Assembly (NCBI RefSeq): GCF_040958095.1
Contig: NC_091220.1
Location: forward strand, 20,225,667 to 20,289,666
Direction: 5' to 3'
From: Procambarus clarkii
Taxonomy: Eukaryota > Arthropoda > Malacostraca > Decapoda > Cambaridae
DNA: 64,000 nucleotides
Positions 43,591-54,700 of the stretch are shown piece by piece. Below the pieces are notes generated by a model. The model made no database searches. It was not told where the DNA came from and saw nothing but the letters and a program-made list of their open reading frames with translations. Each line of letters begins with the position of its first letter. Position 1 is the first letter of the stretch. The translations under genes were made by a program, and so were the position numbers.

Positions 43591-46500
43591 GAAACTGAGT
43601 GTCCAACAAACAAAAATCCAGTCTTAAACAAGGGCCCTATATACGTAGAGTTCATCTTTACATGTTCGTATTACCTGATGAGCATCCAGATCAATAATCA
43701 TAACTCTCTCAATGTTGGGATAGTGGTTGAGAATGAAGTGCACAGTGAGGGTAATATCAGCATATGCACAGAATCCACCACCCTTATTCCCCCAGCAGTG
43801 GTGAAATCCACCTCCAACATTGATTGACCAGCCTCGCTCAATAGCCAGTTTTCCAGCCAAAACACTGCCTCCAGTTTGGTATCTGAAAAATTAAACAAAC
43901 AAAAATTAAGAGAAATTGTTCATATTTTATTTCAGTGATGACCCACTTAAATTAATTGTTCCTTACAACAGAAAAGTAGGTTTTAAGAGCTGCATAATTT
44001 ATAAATTATGGCAATACAAATTCTACTACAGTACTACTACCGAGAGCCCAACCATTTAGACTGGACAGAAGAGGGATGGTCTCGCTTTGTGGAGGTTGGT
44101 GTTCAATCCTCAACTGCTCTAATGGGTGGGCACCAATTCCTTTCCTTCATCCTATCCTAAATCCTTATCCTGATGTTCCTTCCAAGAGCTATATAATTGT
44201 AATGGCTTAGTGATTTCTCTTGATATTTACTTTTACTACTATTGAAAAAGCAATAAAATTAAGAATCGTACTGGTATACAAGATGTATTGTGCTATAAAT
44301 GGCTGTATGAAGAATGAATAAACTTTTTTTATACATTCAGAATGAAGTTTTTATACATTCAGCAAGCAAGTTGTCTCCTGCTTGCATTTAATGTCCATAA
44401 AGCAAACAAAATTAAATAAATGAATAGATTATTTTAAATCAATTCAATTTTTACTTTCTGAGCTTGCTCATTTTTACCCCGAGTTATCACTTGCCAAAGC
44501 CTTTACCCCGAGATTGTTTACTCTAGTTTGTTGTACGAAACATAACCTCTGTATAAGGTATATCCTGGAGCCACCGGGTATAACACCAAGTCCCTAGCTA
44601 TCATTATACTCGCCCTCCCCTCGTTTATGCCCAGGCAAGGAACTGCTAACCGGTTATCCCGGAACTACCAAACAAACAAAACACTGAACACCTGCGACAT
44701 GTGCAATCATGGGGACCTAACGGAGGGCCACCCAAGTAATACAAGTGGTCCTACAGCCCCACCAGGCAAATAAGGATGAGTAGTAAGACGCTTGTGTCCT
44801 TACACAAAGACATTAGTGGAATCTTACTTAAGGGAGCAGCTGATCAACAAAGGGGCATAAGCTGAACAATAAACAAAAGGGGCATAAGCTGAACAATAAA
44901 CAAAGGGGGGGGGCATAAGCTGAACAATGAACAAAGGGGCATAAATACATGATCAAGTTTAGTAAGCACAGTATAAAGAGAAAACTGTTTTTAACTTACC
45001 CTGTTATGAATGTGATAATTCAAGTTGTCATCCTCGACATTTGTGCAAGTAATGAGATTGGAAAATTCCTGTGCATTCATTAAACATTTACACTACCAAG
45101 ACCCATATTTGTTTACATTTAATATAAACTTGCAAAATGACTAAACCAACCTGAATGGTTTCAGTACTCTCTTTTGCAGAACCAAATTGGGTAGAAGTGC
45201 AACTGGAGCGACCTCAGTAATTTTAGCCACATTGATACTCCACTGGAAAAGAGAAATGATACTTTTATTATGATTGCTTAAAGCTAACCTGAAAATAAAT
45301 TAGAAAATTATGAGACACAATATTAAACTGTTTATTGATATTCAAGTAACAAACTGTTCTTGGTTATGATAAATAGTCATATGGAAGCAAGTTTGTATGT
45401 TTCATAAGTTAATGTAAATTAATTAACAATCCAAATGATATGTACTCTCATTTTAATGAAATAATAGAGACCAAACCTCTTCCGACCTATCCCAAATTAT
45501 ATCGCATTATGTGTAACGAATCAATACCTGCATTTATTACTATTTTTTGTAATTATATATTAAACCATGGCAACTGTCAATCGATGGAATTCTTAGCCTA
45601 CCAGAGACCATGAACCAGAACCTGGCTCCCTCAGAGAGCCACGAGGAGCAATGGCCCACAGACTTCCCTCCCCATGTAGATGGAAGCAGTATACATCTGC
45701 CAGATCAGGCACTCCAGAAAGGTAGGAATCCCCCCCAAAAAAACTACAGCTACTCATCTTGAGACTTCTTGGATCAGTTTACCTTGAGACTTCTTAGATA
45801 AGATGCAGAGTGAACCAGCCGAAGATCAGCTTCTGAAGCTTCATTAGGGGTAACTAGGTTTAAGCCTTTCAACAGCTGCTTCTTCTTTAAATGCTGAAAT
45901 AAGATAGGTGCTCTCAGTTTGTTACAGTTATACTACAGCAACTATTATTACATACATGTACACATCTCTAGCTGAAATGGCGACTCATAACCTAAGATAT
46001 AGAAAAACAAACACGTTCCCATCAATAAAAGTATAAAGATTCTCCTGCCAGCTCAACCCAACCCCCCCATTTTTCATCATTTAAGCTTTATTTGGCATAA
46101 TATAGTGGTTACAAATTGAGGATTACAAAACATGATCACAGGTTGAGAATGTCCTCAGATGATGTGTAGGAACAGAGGATACACAACCTGTTATTACTCC
46201 ACTGCTCTCGTGTGTGGACGTGAGTGTTCATAAGTGTATTTGTAGCAAGAAGAAATTTATTTATGACATTATCCAATTATAAATTTTATAATAATTTTTT
46301 TTTTAATTTCCATTAGTTTCTGTTTTGATAACCTCTTTTGAGTTTACCCCAACCATCAACCACTATAGTATTAGTGAAAAAAAAAACTGAATGTAATGAA
46401 ATGCCATTTTCTGGGTGAGCCCTGGAGGCTCCCTGAAGCTATCAGAACTGATATGTGCTACATTAGTTTGGGGTCATCAGTCACCGGAGTTCTTATACCT

Positions 46501-48283
46501 ACCAGGAACTACAAGCCAGAACAAGGGCCCCTCAGAGAGGCACAGGGAGGAATGGCCTAAGAGCACTTGACATTTAAAGTACTGTACAGTATTTCATAAT
46601 TGCCATCGAAGGATGGCAATTATGGGTCCTGGGGAAGGACCCAGAAAGGTAGGCAAATCAAAACAGACCACTGTCTGGTTAACCTGTGCAATCTACATCC
46701 CAAAAGATCAAAATAACCCCTAGAAAGAAACCAAACAAGCAACCCTTCATGCAACTAGCACTTCCGCTCGCTAGCGGCAAGGGGAAGCCGGCAGCCCACC
46801 ACTATAGTTCTTGAATGATGAAAAACCACCAACCAGAGGGAGGGAGGAAGGGTGTCAGGGAGGGTGTCTCACCCAGTAAATGGCGTTTCATTACATTCAA
46901 CGCTGATTTTCTGTGGGGAGCCCCACGTCGGCTCCCTGAAGCTAACTACCCAAAGATAAATAAAAAGAGGGACTTAACCGGGAGGAGGCAGCACCGCAGG
47001 TCTCAAGACAAAGAGACAGATGGCCACGACAGGCACCCCAAAGCCACATAAGGCTGGGAAGGAACTGGAATGTTCACTAGATATCTGGTGGCCAGGACCC
47101 TGTTAGACCTCCAAAACCCCGCACCTGATTGTATACCCAAGACATGCTGCCAAAATTCGCTGCAAGAGCAGCATGATTCTGAACGTCATGGGCACGAGGG
47201 TAGTTGCCTAGTTTATGTAGTCAGTCACTTCCTTGACAATAGGAAAGTCACACCTCACAAGTGTTAATGTTTAGATGAAGGCCAGAGGTCAGTTCATGTC
47301 AGGTGACCTTGCTCTCTACTTAGCTAATAATTGCCTGCCAGTTGCCACCTGTTGGCTTGCCTGACTTTTCACAAACATTTGTAAGAGGCAAAAGTATATA
47401 TATATATACAGTATTGTACAGTATACCTCTGAGATTGGAAAAATAAGTAACTCAGAAATACAGTATTCCTTAGAAATTACAGTACCTTGATTACATTGCC
47501 CCATTTGCATGCATCAAATGGATGAAGTCTCTCCATGCCAAGCAGATGAATATTATATTCCTCTCGATAAATAATTGGGATGCAGTCTCCTCCAACTTCA
47601 ATGTATAGTCTGCTCTCAGCAGCCCTAAAACATTATACAGTATTAGGTATAGTATTGCACATAGCAAGTCACTAAAGAAAAAAATTACATGACTGGTACA
47701 AAATTTCCATATACTGTACTGTACTTACTGGACTGTACTGTAATTATGGGAAGAAATAACTTCCATGATACTATATTGTATAATAATATAAATTTAAATC
47801 AGATCAAGAAAGTAAAACAGTAGAATAAAACACAGTACAGTACTAGAACACTCTGCCATGTAGTATCAGTAAAGTTAATACTTTACTTAGTCTTGATTAG
47901 ATAATAGATATACAAATGACAATAATTGGGTGTAAATCAAGTCTGCCTCACATGGGTCAGTAGAACTAATGCAGTGTTACCAGTATCACAGCACTAAGAT
48001 GATTTAGATTAAATTTAAGAAATTATGAATTAGAAATGAGATATACAGTATCAAACAATATTGCACCATACATTGTAAGCTGATGTTTTGTAAATGGGGT
48101 TTCACAAACCATCCTCAGGATTGGTGCAAAAGATACAGAGCAAACAAAATACTGTATAATAAAAATTATATTTTATATATCACTGTTGCTAGTACAAGTA
48201 ATAGCGTCTGAAAGAACCATTACTTACAGCTCCCTTGGCATGGCAGCATTTTCCACTGTTTCTTCTGGACTAACAGATGCCAT
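39387..48283 (-). CDS. HDAC11: Histone deacetylase 11 (class IV)
   Basis: Eight coding exons join without frame error: 48,283-48,228; 47,624-47,486; 45,893-45,783; 45,242-45,151; 43,882-43,675; 42,888-42,722; 41,545-41,437; 39,551-39,387. The product is 348 residues (human 347), offset by 18 from human in the catalytic core. Zinc and catalytic residues are all present: H160-H161 (GGGFHHC), D199 and H201 (DLDAHQ), D279 (YNAGTD) and Y322 (TSGGY). The first coding exon has only 5 nt before the ATG (ACAATGG, good Kozak) after an acceptor, so a non-coding first exon lies upstream. HDAC11 is a zinc-dependent deacetylase that in mammals mainly removes long fatty-acyl groups from lysine. That activity is family knowledge, not shown here. 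Introns contain two 49-bp minisatellites and a long TG repeat. It is head to head with NOP14. Confidence 0.97.
40013..40657 (+). repeat. Minisatellite, 49 bp x about 13, HDAC11 intron
   Basis: Units begin CACTTTGTACCCCTCAACCA and repeat every 49 bp with a few recurrent variants (GGCTCAAGACAAACAGC versus GACTCAAGGCAAACACC). It lies in the last intron (39,552-41,436). Confidence 0.95.
41561..41900 (+). repeat. Minisatellite, 49 bp x 7, next to an HDAC11 splice acceptor
   Basis: Seven nearly identical 49-bp units (core TTTTGAAGTAACACATTGAC). The array starts 15 bp from the acceptor of the exon at 41,545-41,437, so the branch point of that intron probably lies inside the array. Confidence 0.95.
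43484..43586 (+). repeat. (CA)n microsatellite, about 100 bp
   Basis: About 50 CA units with one interruption (TA at 43,499). It is (TG)n in the HDAC11 transcript, about 88 nt downstream of a 5' splice site. Confidence 0.97.
44035..44240 (+). mobile_element. SINE ending CTATATAATTGTAATGGCTT
   Basis: About 200 bp with GGGCACCAATTCCTTTCCTT, CCCTAAATCCTTATCCTGA-like sequence and a conserved end. It is recognised by general similarity to an abundant decapod SINE. There is no partner in the window to confirm it. Confidence 0.5.
44846..44950 (+). repeat. Tandem repeat, 25 bp x 4
   Basis: Units AACAAAGGGGCATAAGCTGA plus AACAAT, with a G-run expansion in one unit. It lies in an HDAC11 intron. Confidence 0.85.
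45575..47260. repeat. Dispersed repeat blocks inside HDAC11 intron
   Basis: At least three pieces share GGCTCCCTGAAGCTA or its flanks: 45,575-45,735, 46,380-46,660 and 46,885-47,260. Another is at 63,170-63,235 in NOP14. The exon 45,893-45,783 sits beside the first piece. The pieces are non-coding and of unrecognised family. They account for most of the 1.6-kb intron 45,894-47,485. Confidence 0.6.
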
Positions 48284-48287
48284 TGTA

Positions 48288-49955
48288 CCTGCAATAATAT
48301 AACAATTAACACATGCCACATAAACATCTTTGAAGTAGGACTCTACACTACACATACTACTTTGAAGTATGAGCTATGTTTAGCCCAGCCATTTAGGTTA
48401 GGGTAAAGCAGTCGTTACTGGACATATGAAATTTATATGACATCACTACGTGGATTAATTTTATTATACATACATGTACTATCAAGTGTATTGCAAAATG
48501 TATGGTATGAATTGAGAGAGATGATAGCCTGACACCTGTATCCAAGCTGCAAAACATCACCCAAATGCAAGGGAATTTTAACAGTTTAACCATGTATATT
48601 ATGGTCTATTTAGCAACTCCCATTTCCATACTTCCGCAACACTCTTAGAATAGCATACTGTACCTGGTTACCAGACGTTCAGCCCTGTAAGTGTCCGGAG
48701 ACTAGCATCCGAGGGTGTTGGACACTAGCACCAGGAACCTCAATGTTTGGTGGCTTATTTCTTGGAAACCCACACTGTTAATATCTGCCATTATTGGAAA
48801 TGGTAGCACGGGTGTGTGTCAGCATATTTTAGTGACATTTTAATACCGTTAGAAGACCTCCCCACAACCCCTCCCCACCCCAACCCTGTTCTCACTGCCA
48901 TGCATCTGGAGGCTCCTGATAAGACACTCCATGTTCAGAGACTCATGTCTTAGAAACCAATGACTGATAATGTCTGGCATTAATATGCAAAGTAGCATGG
49001 TGTTTTTGTATTCATTGGTGGCATTTTTCCAATTGATTTGGAGATGCTTTATTTTGGTGTTTAGAAAGGGCAATTTCAATAAGAGTGTTTAAATTTTTTT
49101 TTATTCATAATGCACCTTTTGAGGTGTCTACCTCATGTTATCCTGCAGTTTAAAGATCATAGTCTGTATGAATATTTACCTGAAAGCAGGGAAAATTAAT
49201 CTAATAACATTTGAATTGTTCACATAAAAAAAAATATTCCAATGCATTATAATATGCATTGAACATGGAAAAATTAGTTTTATAATATTTATTCTATAGT
49301 TTTTATTAAATTCCTTTAATGTTTCAATATCAATACTTTTTGGATTATACTCATAGAGTTTATAGCATTTTGTGCACTGTACAATCAATATTTTTTTTTT
49401 TAGTGCCTATATCCAGTAATCAGTGACAGCTCGATAATGAAAAACTTTACACCGAGTTCCTATGCTATTTGTTTTCTATACATACAAATACAGTACAGTA
49501 TATAAATAATGTCTAAGAGTCTCGTACTGGCTCTTAAAGCTAAATTCTGTAAATAGTTAATATTAAAACAAAACAAAACTATCTAGCCTAAATTGCTACA
49601 CAAAAGAAGAAATAATTTACACACAATGACTATACGTATATTAAAACAGTAACAAATAAGATAATACAAGTGCATTTCATTTCAGGTAAAGAACCGAAAT
49701 ATTTTACATGCGTTTAATGCTAATTCAAATTGCAGCAATAATTCTGACAAATGAAATAAATGACACTAGTGAATCAATGAACACAGTTAAATTGGCATGT
49801 GCAACAGCCGTAGTGACATCCACTACCGCTGACAACCCCCAATTTAACCAATTTCAACTGCTCCAATTAGTGCCATTAGGAAAATGAAACAGAAAGCTGC
49901 CTGCCGTACACGGAACCACGAGAGCACAAGTTCTCATCAATAGTGTGAGTGAGTG
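48288..49955. other. HDAC11 upstream region
   Basis: Leads upstream from the HDAC11 start exon. It must contain, or lead to, the non-coding first exon implied by the acceptor at 48,289-48,290, but I cannot place that exon. No other feature is recognised. Confidence 0.5.
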
Positions 49956-49957
49956 GG

Positions 49958-50320
49958 GAGGGCCAGGGTGTAAGGTGTTGCTGAGGCAGGGCTAGGGTGT
50001 TGCCGAGGCTTGGCTAGGGTGTTGCTGAGGCGAGGCTAGGGTGTTGCCGAGGCTTGGCTAGGGTGTTGCTGAGGCGAGGCTAGGGTGTTGCTGAGGCGGG
50101 GCTAGGGTGTTGCTGAGGCTGGGCTAGGGTGTTGCCGAGGCTGGGCTAGGGTGTTGCCGAGGCGGAGCTAGGGTGTTGCTGAGGCTGGGCTAGGGTATTG
50201 CTGAGGCTGGGCTAGGGTGTTGCCGAGGTGGAGCTAGGGTGTTGCTGAGGCTGGGCTAGGGGTGTTGCTGAAGCTGGGCTAGGGTGTTGCTGAGGCTGGA
50301 CTAGGGTGTTGCCGAGGCCC
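49958..50320 (+). repeat. G-rich minisatellite, 21 bp x about 17
   Basis: Units of the type GGGCTAGGGTGTTGCTGAGGC with C/T and G/A variants. It lies between the divergent HDAC11 and NOP14 genes. The G-runs are all on the plus strand. Confidence 0.95.
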
Positions 50321-50639
50321 ACCACACACACACACAACACTCCCCACAACACTTTGACAACAACACTACACCCAACACTCGTGGTTACAATAACCCTTCC
50401 TCCTCTCCCTCCCTCTCTCTCTCTCTCCCCCTTCAATCTCCCCCATCTCCTGCATTATACAAATTGGAATATTGAATAATATTAAGGCAAATTTTAGTTG
50501 ATATTTCTTCTGAAGCAGATAAGTTAAGTCGTCTTAAATATATTTATTTTGGCGAGCTCGGGTGTTTTCACCGTGAGTGATGGTAAACAAACAGGCGTGA
50601 GGCGTGGAGGTGGTGAGAGGCCACAGTTCTAATTTTAAT

Positions 50640-50975
50640 AATCGTGTTCTAAATCATAATTGTGTCGAGGGACAGGCATGTTGTTGTTGTTTTAGATTCA
50701 GCTACTCAGAATAAGATAGTTCCCATAGTAGCACGGGCTATGGTGAGCCCGTAGTGGACTTACCTGGCACAGGAGCGGGGCAAGTAGCACGGGCTATGGT
50801 GAGCCCGTAGTGGACTTACCTGGCACAGGAGCGGGGCTTTGGGAGGACAGGCATGTTGTTTTTGTTGTTATAGATTCAGCTACTCTGAACAAGTTCCAAG
50901 TAGCACGGGCTATGGTGAGCCCATAACTTACCTGGCATAGAAGCGAGGCAAGAAGCACGGGCTATGGTTAGCCTT
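50640..50975 (+). repeat. Repeated AGTAGCACGGGCTATGGTGA element
   Basis: Four copies (starting near 50,727, 50,782, 50,899 and 50,951), two in direct 55-bp tandem. The larger unit with GGACAGGCATGTTGTT and AGATTCAGCTACTC is duplicated too. It is just upstream of NOP14. Confidence 0.85.
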
Positions 50976-51029
50976 GTGGACGGGAGATGTCTCCCAGAAG
51001 GACAGGCAGCCAGGGTGTATTTATATATC

Positions 51030-51195
51030 AACGTTCTTCACCCCACTCCCCCGAGGTCGAATTACTGACCCACAGGGCATTAGGTGTCAGGATATGCTCC
51101 CCAACCATTTCTGTTCCGTCCGGGATTCGAACCCAGAATTCTTAATTGTGAGTCGAGAACGAACGGACCCTCCAGCAGTCCCACATAGGTCCTGC
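51030..51195 (-). mobile_element. tRNA-like SINE head
   Basis: The minus strand has GGGTTCGAATCCCGGACGG as B box, preceded by a tRNA-like arm (CTCGACTCACAATTAAGAAT). It is related to 23,030-23,085. No intact tRNA fold is expected. Confidence 0.55.
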
Positions 51196-51485
51196 ACAAG
51201 GTTGTACTTCCTGCAAGCCACATATAAACATCTGTGACCAATCTGGCGCGATCTCAGAATCCCAGGTGTTTCTTTGGATGCCTCCAGCTTCGTCTGGATT
51301 AACAGACAGAATTCTTAAAGAATGGTGCCCAACCACTTGAATGGTAAGGGATTGAAGGTCGACCTGCATGAAGGGAGACCATCGCTCTACAGTCCAACCC
51401 AAGTAATTGGGCAGGGACCTTGCTATAAGTCTAACATGTATATGTACAATGGCTGCCTGTCCCCTGACAGTGAATTATTATTATA

Positions 51486-51600
51486 ATTGTTCAGTCACCT
51501 AGTGCATAATATTGACCACCTATCAGATTGTAATCCTTTCTCTTGTTCAGCAACCTAGTGCATAATATTGACCACCTATCAGATTGTAATCCTTTCTCAT
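51486..51600 (+). repeat. 57-bp tandem duplication upstream of NOP14
   Basis: Two adjacent copies running from TTGTTCAG through CACCTATCAGATTGTAATCC to CTTTCTC, with one or two differences. It ends about 110 bp before the NOP14 start codon. Confidence 0.9.
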
Positions 51601-51712
51601 AAAATTTTTCACTGGACTGGATTCCATTAAAATGAGAATCTGCTTTACTAAGTAGTGTTTTTCACTTGTGTTTTGGCACTTATTTTCAGGGTCTGTATAC
51701 AATTTTTCCAAG

Positions 51713-54700
51713 ATGGGCAAAAAGGGTAAGTTTAAGCCCAAAAATACACAAGACAGAAGGCAGTTAGAAGGCAAACAGGAGAAAAAACTTAATCCTTTTG
51801 AAGTCCATATTAACCGAGTGAAGCATGACATTGTCGGTCGTAAAAGCAAAGATGATCGTGGTCTACCTGGAGTTGCCAGAGCAAAAGCAGTGAAAAAGGT
51901 ACTATTACATTCTTTTGTGTATTCTGTATAGTACTGCAGTTAGGTTTATCTATTCAGCCTTCCTACATCTTCTGTTAATTAATTCTCAAAAAGGTGCATT
52001 TTTAAATTTTATATCACCGCATGCATCCATTATGTATTAAGTGAGCTGAATGTTGTAAGTGATCAAGTTAGTTCCTGGACATTTTAAGAAGGTACAGAAA
52101 GTTTATTTTCTCATTATGATAGTTTTTCTTTCTGATGTGACAATGTTAATAAATATTATATATTTATGAAAATCTAGCATTCAGAATAGCTTCATAAACA
52201 CACAGTTGTACCCACAGTAACTTTAAACAATCTTCATTCACAGATATCAACAAAGCATTCAAATAATCAACACATGTCCATACAGTAAAATTATGTTATA
52301 GTAGAAAGGCATTATTTATATATTTCAGATTTGGTCAATTGTTTATTCCAATTATACATAAATTTCACACACTTTTCAAATATATTTTACCTTCCTCATG
52401 ACCCCATCAGTTTATATATTGAAAACAACGGTATACTGCTACATTAATACAAAACCAGCAACTCTAATTATAGTATTAACGCTCACATCTGTAATTCCTT
52501 CTTCACTGGTTAACATTCTCTGATGTATATTTTAAAATTTTAATTGAGTTTTCCCACTAGTCTTCTTGTTAAACTTTCTGCTTCTTACCAAAATTGCTTT
52601 GTGCGTTCTGTAAAGTTTTGATTAAATCTTTGACAAGCTTGTCATTCACTCTGATTTTTCTCCTCACCACCTTTTCACATTTCTTACTCCCTTTCTTATC
52701 CTTCTTGCCTCCTTCAATTTTCATTCTCAAAATGCACTTGTTTTTCTAGTTATCAACTGCTCCTGCCTTTTCCTCATCCCACCAAGCACTTCCTCTCATT
52801 ATTCTACCAGTGTATCATAACCAAAATATTAATATTACAGAGAGAAAAAACTCTGTTACAAGAGTATAAATTACGCAACAAGAGCAATGTATTTATTGAT
52901 AGACGGATTGGTGAAAATGACTCGAGAATGGACCCAGAAAAGAAGATTGCTCTTCGACTTGCTGTTGAAAAGAAAAAACAATTTAGCAAGGTAATATATA
53001 CGTTTCTTAATGGCATAAAATATACAACACTTACCAATAGCATGCAAGTCAAATGCTGCAAATCAAAAGATAATACAGGTATATTTATTCAACAGAAATC
53101 ACTCTTCAACTTGAATGATAATGAAGAACTGACACATGGTGGCTTCTCTCTGAATGATTCCAACCTTAATGACAAAATGGGCATCAGTGACGAAGATGAT
53201 GATGATGAGATGCTTGATGGTAAGGCATTATTATATGTACTGGACATAGTTGTCACATCTGATTTGAATACATGTACTGTCTGGTATGAACAGTAGACTG
53301 GTATAAGCATCTGTGAAACGTTAAAAAAATTCACAAGTAATAGGCTTTTCCATTATACCATATTTGTAAAACATATATTGTTACACTATTGTCTTGTACA
53401 TGCAGTATTTTGTGTTAAACTTCAATCAATTGAGTTTTGGTTTCAAAATGTCATATACTGAGGTAGAGAAATGCAAGTCAGAAGAATATGAGACATTCTT
53501 GAAACTTGTACACAAGTTTCCAGGAGCAATTCACTAGAATAGTGTATACAGTGCAGTACCTGTAAAATAATAAGAAATGAGTGACTGATTAAAGACAACA
53601 ATGTGTTAGGTAATTTGATGGAAGTACTCATTAATTAAATATATCCATGTGGGTGCAGATGCAGATGAAAATAACTTAAAATTATTAGTGAAGATAATAT
53701 GCACATGATAGATGATGATAGATGCACGCTATGGGAGAATTATTTTATTATAAATATTGTACCAGTAATACAGAATAATAAGACATATTTTTAATGTAAA
53801 AATTACCTAGAGTTCTGCAGGATAGGAAAACTTTCCGGCTTTTGTATAGGAAAACAAAATTTGATAGTATAAATGTGGATTTATATTTAAGGTCTACATT
53901 CATACAGCTTGAGAATTATTAGTTTTAAAATGTTTAATCTTTGTCTTCTCCACAAAGCCCAGTTTGTCAAAGAGAAACATTTTGGTGGTGGTGGATTTCT
54001 GAGCAAAAGAGAGGGCCAGGAAGTAGATGACAAGGATGGCAAACCAAAGAGCAGGAAGGACTGGATTGATGAAATCATAGCTGAATCGAAAAAAAAGAAG
54101 GCCGAATCTAAGAAAGAGAAAGAGGAGCAATATGAAGCTGTGAACAAATTGGATGCAGAGCTTCAGTCATTTATGACGATGATGGCAAGTCATACACTCA
54201 CTGATGAAGATAAAGACAAGGTAAGTCTCACAGCTCGTGCATATTACTAGAGGCAACAAAGTTTTGTGTAAACTGTATGATTATAAGTGTTCTTATCTTA
54301 AACTAAATGTTTTGTCTAATTCTGTATTCTTTAATGGTAAAGACAAATAGGTTGGTAACAGGCTTAGTGTTCATTGCAGCCAGGTAGATGGTAAAAACTT
54401 GAGTATCGTAGGCTTTCTGGCCATCAGTGATTATAACTTTCATGCTCATGTTGATTATTTTATAAACTACATTTAACAGCGCTACAGTACTTAAAGAAAA
54501 TAATGCAACCACTGATGTTTCTCAATAGATATTACGATATACTACTGTATACTGTATTTTTGGTAGAAATTTTAATAAAATATGTTATCAGTTTCATTTA
54601 TACAATAATTGACTATATAAGGCCATATTATAAATAATGTAGATACAGTAGCTGAAATTTCATTGAAGTATTTATTATCAGGCCAAGAAAACTTGTGAGT

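Noticed and set aside
43416-43827. His-Thr and Cys-Val repeat frames
   Set aside because: Translation of a (CA)n microsatellite. It overlaps the true HDAC11 exon on the other strand only at its edge.
49958-50320. Interstitial telomere repeat
   Set aside because: GGGCTAGGGTG superficially resembles telomeric DNA, but the 21-bp period contains no TTAGG runs, the arthropod telomere unit.
51547-51849. Minus frame of 100 codons opposite the NOP14 first coding exon
   Set aside because: Antisense shadow of a conserved exon.
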